A DNA stretch of 33,417 nucleotides from contig CAIWTA010000124.1 in assembly GCA_903915465.1 (NCBI GenBank), positions 1 through 33,417 on the forward strand, in the 5' to 3' direction. Position numbers and translations under genes: made by a program. The stretch's first letter is position 1; the number at the start of each line of letters is the position of its first letter. The DNA is from an uncultured Bacteroidales bacterium (GTDB lineage Bacteria; Bacteroidota; Bacteroidia; Bacteroidales; FEN-979). Below the pieces are notes generated by a model. That model searched no databases. It saw only the letters and a list, made by a program, of their open reading frames with translations, and was not told the origin of the DNA. Positions 1 to 6,827 of this stretch are shown one piece after another.

Positions 1-290
1 TAGGTGGGGCACTCTGCGAGAAAATAAAAACAACTTTTTAGTCAGCCCCCCGAGGGATGAGGTGTTTTTGCAATATTGAAGGGGCCGGAGAATGATTGAA
101 ATCAGGTAACAGGCACGCGTTACAAACGCGCGCCAACTGGTTCAGCGGGGTGAACAGTTCGTTTGCTACCCTAAAACTATTCATTGTTATCTGTTCAATT
201 TTCATTGGCAATTATGCGTTTTTCATTGAAGTGAATAGTGAAGAATTTTCAGTGAACAATGAATAACGAAAAGTGAACAGTAAAGAATTA
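1..290. other. Non-coding left edge with dispersed repeats
   Basis: No convincing coding frame. Positions 111-134 carry a GC-rich palindromic sequence (GGCACGCG, a short spacer, then CGCGCGCC) related to the tandem units at 19833-19990. Positions 179-245 form an AT-rich segment that aligns, at roughly two-thirds identity by eye, with 20002-20070, another stretch just downstream of a leftward gene. ATTCATTGTT at 179-188 is the reverse complement of 255-264, so this part could fold as a 3' hairpin of the Crp/Fnr transcript. Nothing recognisable in 1-100. Confidence 0.6.
111..134. repeat. REP-like palindromic repeat, single copy
   Basis: The 24-nt sequence has the core CGCGTTACAAACGCG with GC-rich flanks. 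It differs at only a base or two from the 44-bp-period units at 19833-19990, where the core is CGCGTTTCAAACGCG. The near-symmetry allows a short hairpin on either strand. The scattered intergenic placement resembles REP-type elements. No associated transposase is in the window. Confidence 0.65.
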
Positions 291-998
291 TTATAAAAGA
301 TTAGCTATTGTCTTTAACCTGGCGGGATTCAGAAGAAAGATTTTCCTGCCTTTGGCCTCTATCAGCTTTTCTTCTTTGAATTCAGAAAGCAGCCTTATCA
401 CTGTTTCCGGAGCAGTACCAATGATGTTGGCCAGGTCGGTCCGGGTTAGGTTAAGGTACTCTTTTGCCGATTTTTTTGACCCCGGATAAAACGAATCAAC
501 AAGGAACAGCAACGTCTCGGCAAGTCTTTCTTTTACCGGTTTATAGGTCAGGGAGATCATTCGGATTTCCGCCTCTTCGAGGAGCTTGCTTAACGAAAGG
601 ATCAAAGAACGGGTAAAATCCGGGTATTTGATCATTAACTGGAAGAAATCTGTCTTGGAAATGAAGCAAGCCAAAGTATCCTCCAGAGCGGAAGCCGAGA
701 CGGAATGGTCATTTCCGGTTAGCAGCGCCTTCAAACCCAGAAATTCTCCTGGTACCACAATCCGGGTGATATGCTGCTTCCCGTCCTGACTGTTCTTGAA
801 TACCTTGATCTTTCCTTCCCGGATACAAAAAACACCGGTGGGTTTATGCCCTTCCTCATAAAGAACCTGGCCTTTCCTGTAAACAAGCGGATTTTTCTGC
901 TCATTCAGGTATTGAAGGTCTGCCTTGTCAAGAGAATGAAAATAGCTGAGGTATCCTGAACGGCATTCTTCACAAAGAATATCTTTTGCTCTTTTCAT
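291..998 (-). CDS. Crp/Fnr-family transcriptional regulator
   Basis: A 235-residue protein with the standard two-domain Crp/Fnr plan. Residues about 20-130 form a cyclic-nucleotide-binding-type beta-roll (YRKGQVLYEEG, then GVFCIREGKIKVFKN and VVPGEFLG), followed by a dimerisation helix. Residues about 150-235 form a winged helix-turn-helix, with LTRTDLANIIGTAPETVIRL as the recognition region. The canonical CRP cAMP-binding residues are not obvious, so a cAMP ligand should not be assumed. Cysteines lie at residues 9, 12, 58 and 111; FNR uses three N-terminal cysteines plus one near residue 122, so an Fe-S role is possible but not canonical. The gene is divergent from the hyp genes, which makes it a candidate regulator of them; that is inference. 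A good promoter lies at 1027-1058. Confidence 0.9.
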   Translation of the reverse strand: MKRAKDILCEECRSGYLSYFHSLDKADLQYLNEQKNPLVYRKGQVLYEEGHKPTGVFCIREGKIKVFKNSQDGKQHITRIVVPGEFLGLKALLTGNDHSVSASALEDTLACFISKTDFFQLMIKYPDFTRSLILSLSKLLEEAEIRMISLTYKPVKERLAETLLFLVDSFYPGSKKSAKEYLNLTRTDLANIIGTAPETVIRLLSEFKEEKLIEAKGRKIFLLNPARLKTIANLL

Positions 999-1026
999 TT
1001 GACTGGTTTTCTAAAAATCAGGGTGT

Positions 1027-1058
1027 TAAATATACAATCAATCTATCTCATTTTCAAA
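1027..1058 (-). promoter_or_regulatory. Promoter of the Crp/Fnr-family gene
   Basis: On the minus strand a TTTG box (1055-1058) lies 20 nt upstream of TATATTTA (1027-1034). This fits the Bacteroidota primary-sigma pattern TTTG-N19-21-TAnnTTTG with one mismatch in the -7 box. Transcription would start near 1020, giving a leader of about 22 nt. Confidence 0.65.
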
Positions 1059-1124
1059 AAAATTAATGTACTTTTAATGACTGTTAAAATTTTATTTCAA
1101 CATATTACAAATCAAGACAAGTTC

Positions 1125-1272
1125 AATTTACGATTGGACGATTTACGATTTACGAATAAAGTTTTTGAGTTACGATTTACGATTATTTCTATTTCCAATC
1201 AAATTTTTTTCAAATCGTCGATCGTCAATCCCTAAATTCAATCGTAAATCGTAAATCGTCCAATCGTAAATT
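1125..1272. repeat. Perfect 31-nt inverted repeat
   Basis: The left arm 1125-1155 and right arm 1242-1272 are exact reverse complements over 31 nt, separated by 86 nt. Each arm is itself built from TTACGATT-like sub-repeats, and further partial copies lie in the loop (about 1169-1186 and 1213-1227). The structure sits directly upstream of hypF, whose start is 37 nt beyond the right arm. Confidence 0.9.
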
Positions 1273-1309
1273 ATTAACAGTCTCTTAATAAGCGAATAGT
1301 TCTTTTTCA

Positions 1310-3580
1310 ATGAATGAGAATAAGGCTTACCTAATAATCGTCACTGGACTTGTGCAGGGCGTGGGTTTCCGTCCCTTTGTTTTCCGGACAGCACTGTACA
1401 ATGGATTATCCGGCTGGGTAAGGAATACAAATGAATGTGTTGAGATATTTGTCCAGGGACCGGAACTGAAAATCCGGCAATTGCTTTCAGATCTGAAAAA
1501 CAACGCTCCCTCAGCATCGCATGTTGACCTGATAACAACTTTTCCTGCCGAACTTTCTGATGATTCTGAATTCAGGATTCTTAAAAGTGAGAATAATTCA
1601 GACCTGGTTACAGAGATAAGCCCTGATATCGCTGTTTGCGCTGATTGCCTCGAGGATATGAAACGGCAATCAGGGAGGATCAATTATCCCTTTATCAACT
1701 GTACGAATTGTGGACCCAGATTCACGATCATCAATGAACTTCCCTATGATCGTTTAAACACCAGTATGGCAGTTTTTCCCATGTGCACGCCTTGTCATGC
1801 AGAATATATGGATGTGAATGACAGGCGATTTCATGCGCAACCTGTGGCCTGTGAAAAATGCGGCCCTCATTATACTTTTTTTGCAGGAAATAAGCGGATC
1901 GAAGGAACAGACCAAATCATTGAACAACTTTGTAAGATGATCTTAGAGGGTGGAGTCATTGCGATGAAAGGCCTCGGCGGATTCCATCTTGCATGCGATG
2001 CGACAAATGAAGAAGCTGTGACCAGGCTGAGGATGATGAAGAGAAGAGAAGGAAAGCCTCTTGCAGTTATGTTTCCCGATATGGATATTTTGAAAAAGTT
2101 TGCAGCAGTCAGTCCGGTTGAGGAAGAAATCCTTTTTTCATGGAGAAGGCCGATCGTGCTGGTCAAGAACGCAGGGAAAAACAAACTTGCATCAGGTGTC
2201 AATGTCGGATTGAACACCGTTGGCGCCATGCTTCCCTATCTCCCTTTTCATCACCTGCTTTTTGAACGTCTGGATATTCCGATTATTTTGACTAGTGGTA
2301 ATCTCTCTGATGAGCCCATCATCATTGATAATACGAAAGCTTTACAAACATTTTCCGGGATTGCTGACGGCGTATTGATCTATGACAGAGATATTGAAAA
2401 CCGCACCGATGATTCCGTGGTAAGAGTGGTTCGGGATATACCGGCAATCATCAGAAGGTCCAGGGGATTTGTTCCATCACCCGTGAATCTTAACCTGAAT
2501 ACAGAAGGAATACTTGCCACTGGTGCAGAACAGGTCAATACATTCTGCATCGGCAAGGGCAGCAAGGCCATCCTAAGTCAGTATATCGGCGACCTTCAGA
2601 ATGCTGAAACGACAGTATTTTATGAGGAGACAGTAGGAAAATTTCTGAAACTATTCAGAATGAAACCGGAGATAGTTGTCTCGGATCTTCACCCTGAATA
2701 TTTTACAACGAAATTTGCCAGCGACAAAAATCATAATACAAAACATATCCAGGTGCAACACCATCATGCGCACATTGCTTCCTGCATGGCGGAGCATGGT
2801 CTGGATGAACCGGTCATCGGAGTGGCGCTTGACGGAACCGGTTACGGAACCGATGGTAATATCTGGGGAGGAGAATTTTTGTATTGCGATCTGCAGGATT
2901 TTGAACGGTTCACCCATTTCAAATATATGCCGATTCCTGGCGGTGACCGTGGAATCGAAGAACCCTGGAGGATGGCAGTCTCTTATCTTTACAGTGTTTA
3001 TGGCGATGAGATAACAAAATCAGTTCTGCCATTCTTAAAGAAACTCCCGGCTGAGAAGTTAGATTTTATTCTCAAAATGCTGAAATCAGGCACAAATTGT
3101 CCAATGGTTTCCAGTGCCGGCAGGTTGTTTGATGCTGTTTCTGCAATTTTATCTTTATGCCTGAAAGCATCATTTCCCGCTGAAGCCCCAATGAGACTGG
3201 AATCCATAATTGAACCGGGATGTAAGGAAAAGTACCCGTATATTTTTCAGGAGAATGTAGAATTTGATCTGACAATAATTAGCATTGCAGAGGATATCCG
3301 GAAAAATATTTCTCCCGGCATCATCTCGGCAAAATTTCACAATACGATAATTTCAGTTATATTTGATGTGGTTAATGCAATGAATGAACGTTATCATTGC
3401 AGGAAAGTAGTGTTATCCGGGGGAACATTTCAGAACAAATACCTGGTAGAAGGCTTATTTGGTAAATTCATGGATTCAGACTTTGAAGTTTATTCACATC
3501 GTATTGTTCCCGCGAACGATGGCGGAATTTCTTTAGGGCAGTTGGCAATTGCAGCAAAAAGAAGACATCTATGTGTTTAG
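1310..3580 (+). CDS. hypF: HypF, carbamoyltransferase of hydrogenase maturation
   Basis: HypF uses carbamoyl phosphate and ATP to load a carbamoyl group onto the C-terminal cysteine of HypE, the precursor of the cyanide ligands of [NiFe] hydrogenases. It is cytoplasmic. At 756 residues it has full family length and all domains in order: an acylphosphatase-like domain (residues 1-90, GLVQGVGFRPFV), two zinc-finger pairs (C110/C113 with C131/C134, and C159/C162 with C181/C184), a YrdC-like domain (about 200-390, including MKRREGKPLAVM) and a Kae1-like domain with a VQHHHAH metal motif near residues 482-488 and GVALDGTGYGTDG after it. It is the first gene of the hyp run and overlaps hypC by 10 bp. 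Nothing suggests decay. Confidence 0.97.
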   Translation: MNENKAYLIIVTGLVQGVGFRPFVFRTALYNGLSGWVRNTNECVEIFVQGPELKIRQLLSDLKNNAPSASHVDLITTFPAELSDDSEFRILKSENNSDLVTEISPDIAVCADCLEDMKRQSGRINYPFINCTNCGPRFTIINELPYDRLNTSMAVFPMCTPCHAEYMDVNDRRFHAQPVACEKCGPHYTFFAGNKRIEGTDQIIEQLCKMILEGGVIAMKGLGGFHLACDATNEEAVTRLRMMKRREGKPLAVMFPDMDILKKFAAVSPVEEEILFSWRRPIVLVKNAGKNKLASGVNVGLNTVGAMLPYLPFHHLLFERLDIPIILTSGNLSDEPIIIDNTKALQTFSGIADGVLIYDRDIENRTDDSVVRVVRDIPAIIRRSRGFVPSPVNLNLNTEGILATGAEQVNTFCIGKGSKAILSQYIGDLQNAETTVFYEETVGKFLKLFRMKPEIVVSDLHPEYFTTKFASDKNHNTKHIQVQHHHAHIASCMAEHGLDEPVIGVALDGTGYGTDGNIWGGEFLYCDLQDFERFTHFKYMPIPGGDRGIEEPWRMAVSYLYSVYGDEITKSVLPFLKKLPAEKLDFILKMLKSGTNCPMVSSAGRLFDAVSAILSLCLKASFPAEAPMRLESIIEPGCKEKYPYIFQENVEFDLTIISIAEDIRKNISPGIISAKFHNTIISVIFDVVNAMNERYHCRKVVLSGGTFQNKYLVEGLFGKFMDSDFEVYSHRIVPANDGGISLGQLAIAAKRRHLCV

Positions 3581-3804
3581 GTGTACCGGCAAAAATAATA
3601 TCCCGTGTTGGTGACATGGCAAAGGTAACAGTAGGCGGAGTGGAATATAGTGCTTCCCTGCAACTGTTGCCGGAGTCAGGAGTCGGCGATTTTGTGATAA
3701 TTCATGCCGGATTTGCCATCGAAAAAATTGATCCCATTGAAGCAGCTGAAACGATAAAATTATTTCAGGAAATAGAGAACGGATTTGAGAATCTCAATGA
3801 ATAA
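3571..3804 (+). CDS. hypC: HypC, hydrogenase maturation chaperone
   Basis: A 77-residue HypC/HupF protein. It begins MCLGVPAKI, with the essential Cys2 that coordinates iron in the HypC-HypD complex after removal of the initiator methionine. The conserved VGDFVIIHAGFAIEKI segment follows. HypC carries the Fe(CN)2CO unit to the hydrogenase large subunit. The start overlaps the end of hypF by 10 bp, and hypD begins 3 nt after the stop, so translation is probably coupled. Confidence 0.96.
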   Translation: MCLGVPAKIISRVGDMAKVTVGGVEYSASLQLLPESGVGDFVIIHAGFAIEKIDPIEAAETIKLFQEIENGFENLNE

Positions 3805-3807
3805 CTG

Positions 3808-4887
3808 ATGCAGTATATTGATGAATTCAGAAACAGGGAGCATGTCTTGCGGATTGCTGAAAACATCAGGAAAAACTCAATTCATGAGATAACTTTGATG
3901 GAAGTTTGTGGCGGCCACACCATGGCGGTGCATAAGTTCGGTCTGAAAGAACTGCTTCCGGATACTATAAGATTGATCTCGGGTCCCGGCTGTCCGGTCT
4001 GTGTTTCAGGAACAGGATTTATCGATGCCATAATCACTCTTTCCCGCCTGCCTGATACAATAATAGCAACCTATGGCGACCTGATTCGTGTTCCGGGTTC
4101 ATTTTCTTCACTGGAATTGGAAAAAGCTGAAGGGAAAGATATACGCGTGGTCTATTCTGTTCTGGATGCTCTTGATCTCGCAGACGAGAACCGGAACAAA
4201 ACCGTAATATTCCCTGGTATCGGGTTTGAAACCACTGCACCTGCAACGGCTGCTGCGATTTTACAGGCGGATAGAAAAGGGATACTCAATTTCAATGTTG
4301 TGAGCGCTCATAAAGTGATGCCGCCAGTGATGGAGGCGCTTATCGACGAAGGTGTCAGAATTAACGGGTACATTGCACCCGGTCATGTGAGTGCCGTCAC
4401 TGGTTCCGGGATGTATCAGCCAATCTCAAAAAAATATAAAGTAGGGATTGTGATCTCAGGATTCGAGCCACTTGATATCTTGCAGTCAATCCAGATGCTG
4501 GTGACTCAGTTTGAAACAGGAATGCCTTGCGTGGAGAACCAGTACAAAAGAGTGGTAAAAACGGAAGGAAACCCTGTGGCAAGGAAAATGATGGAAACGG
4601 TTTTTGAACCCGGAGATGACAGCTGGCGCGGACTTGGGGTTATAAAAAACAGCGGGTTGAAGATCCGTAATAACTTTTCCTGCTTTGACGCTGTTCGGGC
4701 GTTTGATTTGCCCAGGATGGAAGATAAAGAACCAGCCGGATGTATTTGCGGTGAAGTGTTGAAAGGAATTCAAACTCCGTTGGATTGTTCCTTGTTTGCC
4801 GGAGAATGTACACCCATGAAACCGGTCGGAGCCTGTATGGTTTCTCCGGAAGGAACATGTGCTGCCTGGTTCAGGTTCAACTTATAG
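3808..4887 (+). CDS. hypD: HypD, Fe-S scaffold for hydrogenase cofactor assembly
   Basis: HypD, 359 residues, is the scaffold on which the Fe(CN)2CO group is assembled with HypC and charged HypE. Signature elements are present: VCGGHTMAVHKFG (Cys34, His37), SGPGCPVCVSG (Cys62 and Cys65, the redox pair), PGHVSAVTGSG in the middle, and a C-terminal cysteine-rich region (CICGEVL, then CSLFAGECTPMKPVGACMVS) that binds a [4Fe-4S] cluster. The length is normal for the family. The gene is packed between hypC and hypE with an intergenic gap of only a few bases on each side. Confidence 0.97.
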   Translation: MQYIDEFRNREHVLRIAENIRKNSIHEITLMEVCGGHTMAVHKFGLKELLPDTIRLISGPGCPVCVSGTGFIDAIITLSRLPDTIIATYGDLIRVPGSFSSLELEKAEGKDIRVVYSVLDALDLADENRNKTVIFPGIGFETTAPATAAAILQADRKGILNFNVVSAHKVMPPVMEALIDEGVRINGYIAPGHVSAVTGSGMYQPISKKYKVGIVISGFEPLDILQSIQMLVTQFETGMPCVENQYKRVVKTEGNPVARKMMETVFEPGDDSWRGLGVIKNSGLKIRNNFSCFDAVRAFDLPRMEDKEPAGCICGEVLKGIQTPLDCSLFAGECTPMKPVGACMVSPEGTCAAWFRFNL

Positions 4888-4894
4888 AATAAAT

Positions 4895-5908
4895 ATGAAT
4901 GATAAAGTTCTGATACATCACGGAAGCGGTGGACTTTTAATGAGAAACCTCATCCATGATATTTTTCTTCGCTATTTCGATAATGGGATTCTTAAGTCAA
5001 TGACGGATTCGGCAATACTTGTAGGCAAATCCGGTCATTTTGCTTTTACGACTGACAGCTACGTGGTGGACCCCTTATTCTTTCCCGGAGGGAATATCGG
5101 TAAACTGGCGGTTTGCGGAACTGTCAACGATCTTGCGGTATCCGGTGCTGTTCCTCTTTATTTATCGGTCTCTTTTATTATTGAGGAAGGATTTTCCATC
5201 AGCGATCTCGAAATGATCGTCAGGTCGATGGCAGATGAGGCCAGGATGGCGGGAGTGAAGATCGTCACCGGCGATACAAAGGTGGTACAAAAGGGGAAAG
5301 CAGATAAACTTTTTGTCAATACTTCAGGGATTGGTTTTATTGAGAAGAGATATACCGGGCTCAGCCATGGGAAAGGCACAAAACCTGGAGATCTTGTGAT
5401 GATCAATGGTACGATCGGGGATCATGGGATAGCAATCCTGAATGCCCGGGAATCATTCAACTTTTCGTCAGGATTAAGTTCAGATTGTACTTCCCTGAAT
5501 AAATTCATTCAAACGATACTCAGGAATACCGGAGAAGTAAGATTCATGAGGGATGCAACCCGCGGAGGACTTGCAGCAGTTCTGTGTGAGTTTGCTGAAA
5601 AATCCGGTCTGGGAATTGAGATCAATGAAAACAGTATTCCTGTGAAGGAGGAAGTCAGAGGCATTTGCGAATTGCTGGGCTTTGAACCACTGCACCTGGC
5701 AAATGAAGGAAAAGTAGTGATAATTGCAGGTAACCAAAGCGGCAGTAAAATCCTTGATGTGATGAAAAAGCAAAAGGCTGGAAAGAACAGCTCAATTATC
5801 GGACGGATGGTTACAGATCATCCGAAAAAGGTGAAACTGATCACTTCTTCCGGTGGGAGCCGCTGGATCGATCTTCCTTCTGGGGAGCAACTTCCACGTA
5901 TCTGCTGA
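4895..5908 (+). CDS. hypE: HypE, carbamoyl dehydratase
   Basis: HypE dehydrates its own C-terminal thiocarboxamide to a thiocyanate using ATP, then donates cyanide to iron on HypC-HypD. The protein ends in PRIC, the expected C-terminal Cys acceptor. The PurM-like fold is recognisable from HGSGGLLMRNLI, TDSYVVDPLFFPGG, GDTKVV and RDATRGGLAAVL. The open frame extends upstream to 4859, but the family N-terminus (MNDKVLIHHGSGG) begins at 4895, 7 nt after the hypD stop. I therefore use 4895, giving 337 residues. The longer version would overlap hypD and add a non-homologous 12-residue leader. Confidence 0.96.
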   Translation: MNDKVLIHHGSGGLLMRNLIHDIFLRYFDNGILKSMTDSAILVGKSGHFAFTTDSYVVDPLFFPGGNIGKLAVCGTVNDLAVSGAVPLYLSVSFIIEEGFSISDLEMIVRSMADEARMAGVKIVTGDTKVVQKGKADKLFVNTSGIGFIEKRYTGLSHGKGTKPGDLVMINGTIGDHGIAILNARESFNFSSGLSSDCTSLNKFIQTILRNTGEVRFMRDATRGGLAAVLCEFAEKSGLGIEINENSIPVKEEVRGICELLGFEPLHLANEGKVVIIAGNQSGSKILDVMKKQKAGKNSSIIGRMVTDHPKKVKLITSSGGSRWIDLPSGEQLPRIC

Positions 5909-5925
5909 CAGTTAAATTTATTCGT

Positions 5926-6267
5926 ATGCATGAACTGTCGGTGGCAATGAGTCTGATCGATCTCGCAGAAAGTGAGGTAAAAAAGGCCGGGAATTCCCGG
6001 ATCGTCTCGGTGAAAGTAATGATAGGATATTTGTCCGGAATTGATTTTGAATCATTTTCATTTATGCTTGACCTTGCGAAGAAAAATACATTGCTCGAAA
6101 ATTCCATCGTTGAGTTCGAGCGAATGAGTGGGATCGGGGAATGTCTTTCATGTGGTCATGAATTCCATGTTGACGAACAGTTTGTTGTTTGTCCGCAATG
6201 CCAGGGAAATTCAATACGCATTACAGGAGGAGATGAGTTAAAGATCATTTCGATGGTTGTAGATTAA
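5926..6267 (+). CDS. hypA: HypA, nickel metallochaperone
   Basis: HypA, 113 residues, binds nickel through its N-terminal MHE motif (His2) and a structural zinc through two CxxC pairs, here Cys73/Cys76 and Cys89/Cys92. It acts with the GTPase HypB to insert nickel into the hydrogenase large subunit. It starts 17 nt after hypE and is the last gene of the compact hyp block; hypB follows only after a 560-bp repeat-rich gap. Confidence 0.96.
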   Translation: MHELSVAMSLIDLAESEVKKAGNSRIVSVKVMIGYLSGIDFESFSFMLDLAKKNTLLENSIVEFERMSGIGECLSCGHEFHVDEQFVVCPQCQGNSIRITGGDELKIISMVVD

Positions 6268-6270
6268 GAG

Positions 6271-6515
6271 CTGTTTAAAATTCTTTTAACATTCAGTTGA
6301 CCCCCTTCGGGGTTCTTATTTGGTTCTTTCATTCTGCCTCCGGTTGCACCGGAGGTTATTAAGATTAAAGTCCTTCGGACTTTCTTAACATGAAAACCCT
6401 GAAAGGGGTTTAATTTGAATAACCGCGTGTAACCCGCGGGGAAATGTAATAATTACAATCTCATCCCTGAAAGGGGTGAATGCCATAACAAACGAATTAA
6501 ATAATTTTTAAACAG
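6271..6515. repeat. Hairpin-array element with terminal inverted repeats
   Basis: CTGTTTAAAATT (6271-6282) and AATTTTTAAACAG (6503-6515) form an inverted pair, allowing one base gap. Between them lie at least five small palindromes: CCCC-TTC-GGGG (6302-6312), CCTCCGG/CCGGAGG (6337-6355), AAAGTCC-TTC-GGACTTT (6367-6383), AAACCC/GGGTTT (6394-6411) and CCGCG/CGCGG (6423-6439). A further CCCTGAAAGGGG-type unit lies near 6464-6476. The bounded, modular layout suggests a small non-autonomous repeat element rather than a terminator. Confidence 0.6.
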
Positions 6516-6537
6516 TATCTAAGAGACAGTTAAAAAG

Positions 6538-6581
6538 TTCATGACGACAATTTCAATTCTTAATAAAATTATCTTCCTTTA
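6538..6581. repeat. 44-nt dispersed repeat, copy 1
   Basis: This 44-nt sequence, beginning TTCATGACGACAATTTCAAT, matches 33237-33280 at 40 of 44 positions in the same orientation. Both copies are intergenic and both sit beside palindrome-rich sequence. Confidence 0.8.
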
Positions 6582-6651
6582 TCCTTGATAATTCAATCGG
6601 TAAGCAATTGGAAAGACAATAATCAAAAAAAATTAACAGTTGCCAGATAAG

Positions 6652-6754
6652 CAGCCTTCGGGGTCTTCGGGCCCGGCGAAGCCGGAAATCTCACGAAGTG
6701 AGATAGATGAAGGCGCGGCTGCGTTGTGGCGACGAGACCGCCCGGCCTGAGGGC
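6652..6754. repeat. GC-rich hairpin repeat segment
   Basis: Contains CCGGC-GAA-GCCGG (6673-6685) and ATCTCAC-GAA-GTGAGAT (6688-6704), two stems with the same GAA loop, followed by a GC-rich tail (AAGGCGCGGCTGCGTTGTGG onward to GGCCTGAGGGC). Its composition contrasts sharply with the AT-rich flanks. It resembles the dispersed intergenic repeats common in Bacteroidota genomes, but its copy number cannot be judged from one window. Confidence 0.6.
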
Positions 6755-6827
6755 AATAATAGATAGAAAAATATTGAATTTTTTCAACAATCTCTAAAAG
6801 TTTTTTTTAAAAATTAATAAGTAAACT

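Larger units (their letters stand above)
999..1309. other. Intergenic region between crp-like gene and hypF
   Basis: This 311-bp divergent intergenic region holds the leftward promoter of the Crp/Fnr gene near its left end. Its right half is dominated by a perfect 31-nt inverted repeat and extra TTACGATT-type copies. I do not see a confident rightward promoter for hypF or an FNR-type TTGAT-N4-ATCAA box. A 78-residue open frame at 999-1235 runs through the repeat, has low-complexity composition and is not accepted as a gene. Confidence 0.7.
6268..6827. other. Non-coding repeat block between hypA and hypB
   Basis: There is no coding frame here. In order the region holds a hairpin-array element bounded by an inverted repeat (6271-6515), a 44-nt sequence duplicated at the far right of the window (6538-6581), a GC-rich hairpin segment (about 6652-6754), and an AT-rich stretch leading to hypB. 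It splits an otherwise tight hyp operon, so hypB may have its own promoter, but I see no clear TAnnTTTG match with an upstream box. Confidence 0.75.

Noticed and set aside
999-1235. 78-residue open frame between the crp-like gene and hypF
   Set aside because: It runs through the inverted repeat and promoter region, has low-complexity composition and no family resemblance.
6302-6312. CCCC-TTC-GGGG hairpin as a terminator for hypA
   Set aside because: It is followed by mixed sequence rather than a T run, and it is one of several hairpins in a bounded repeat element.
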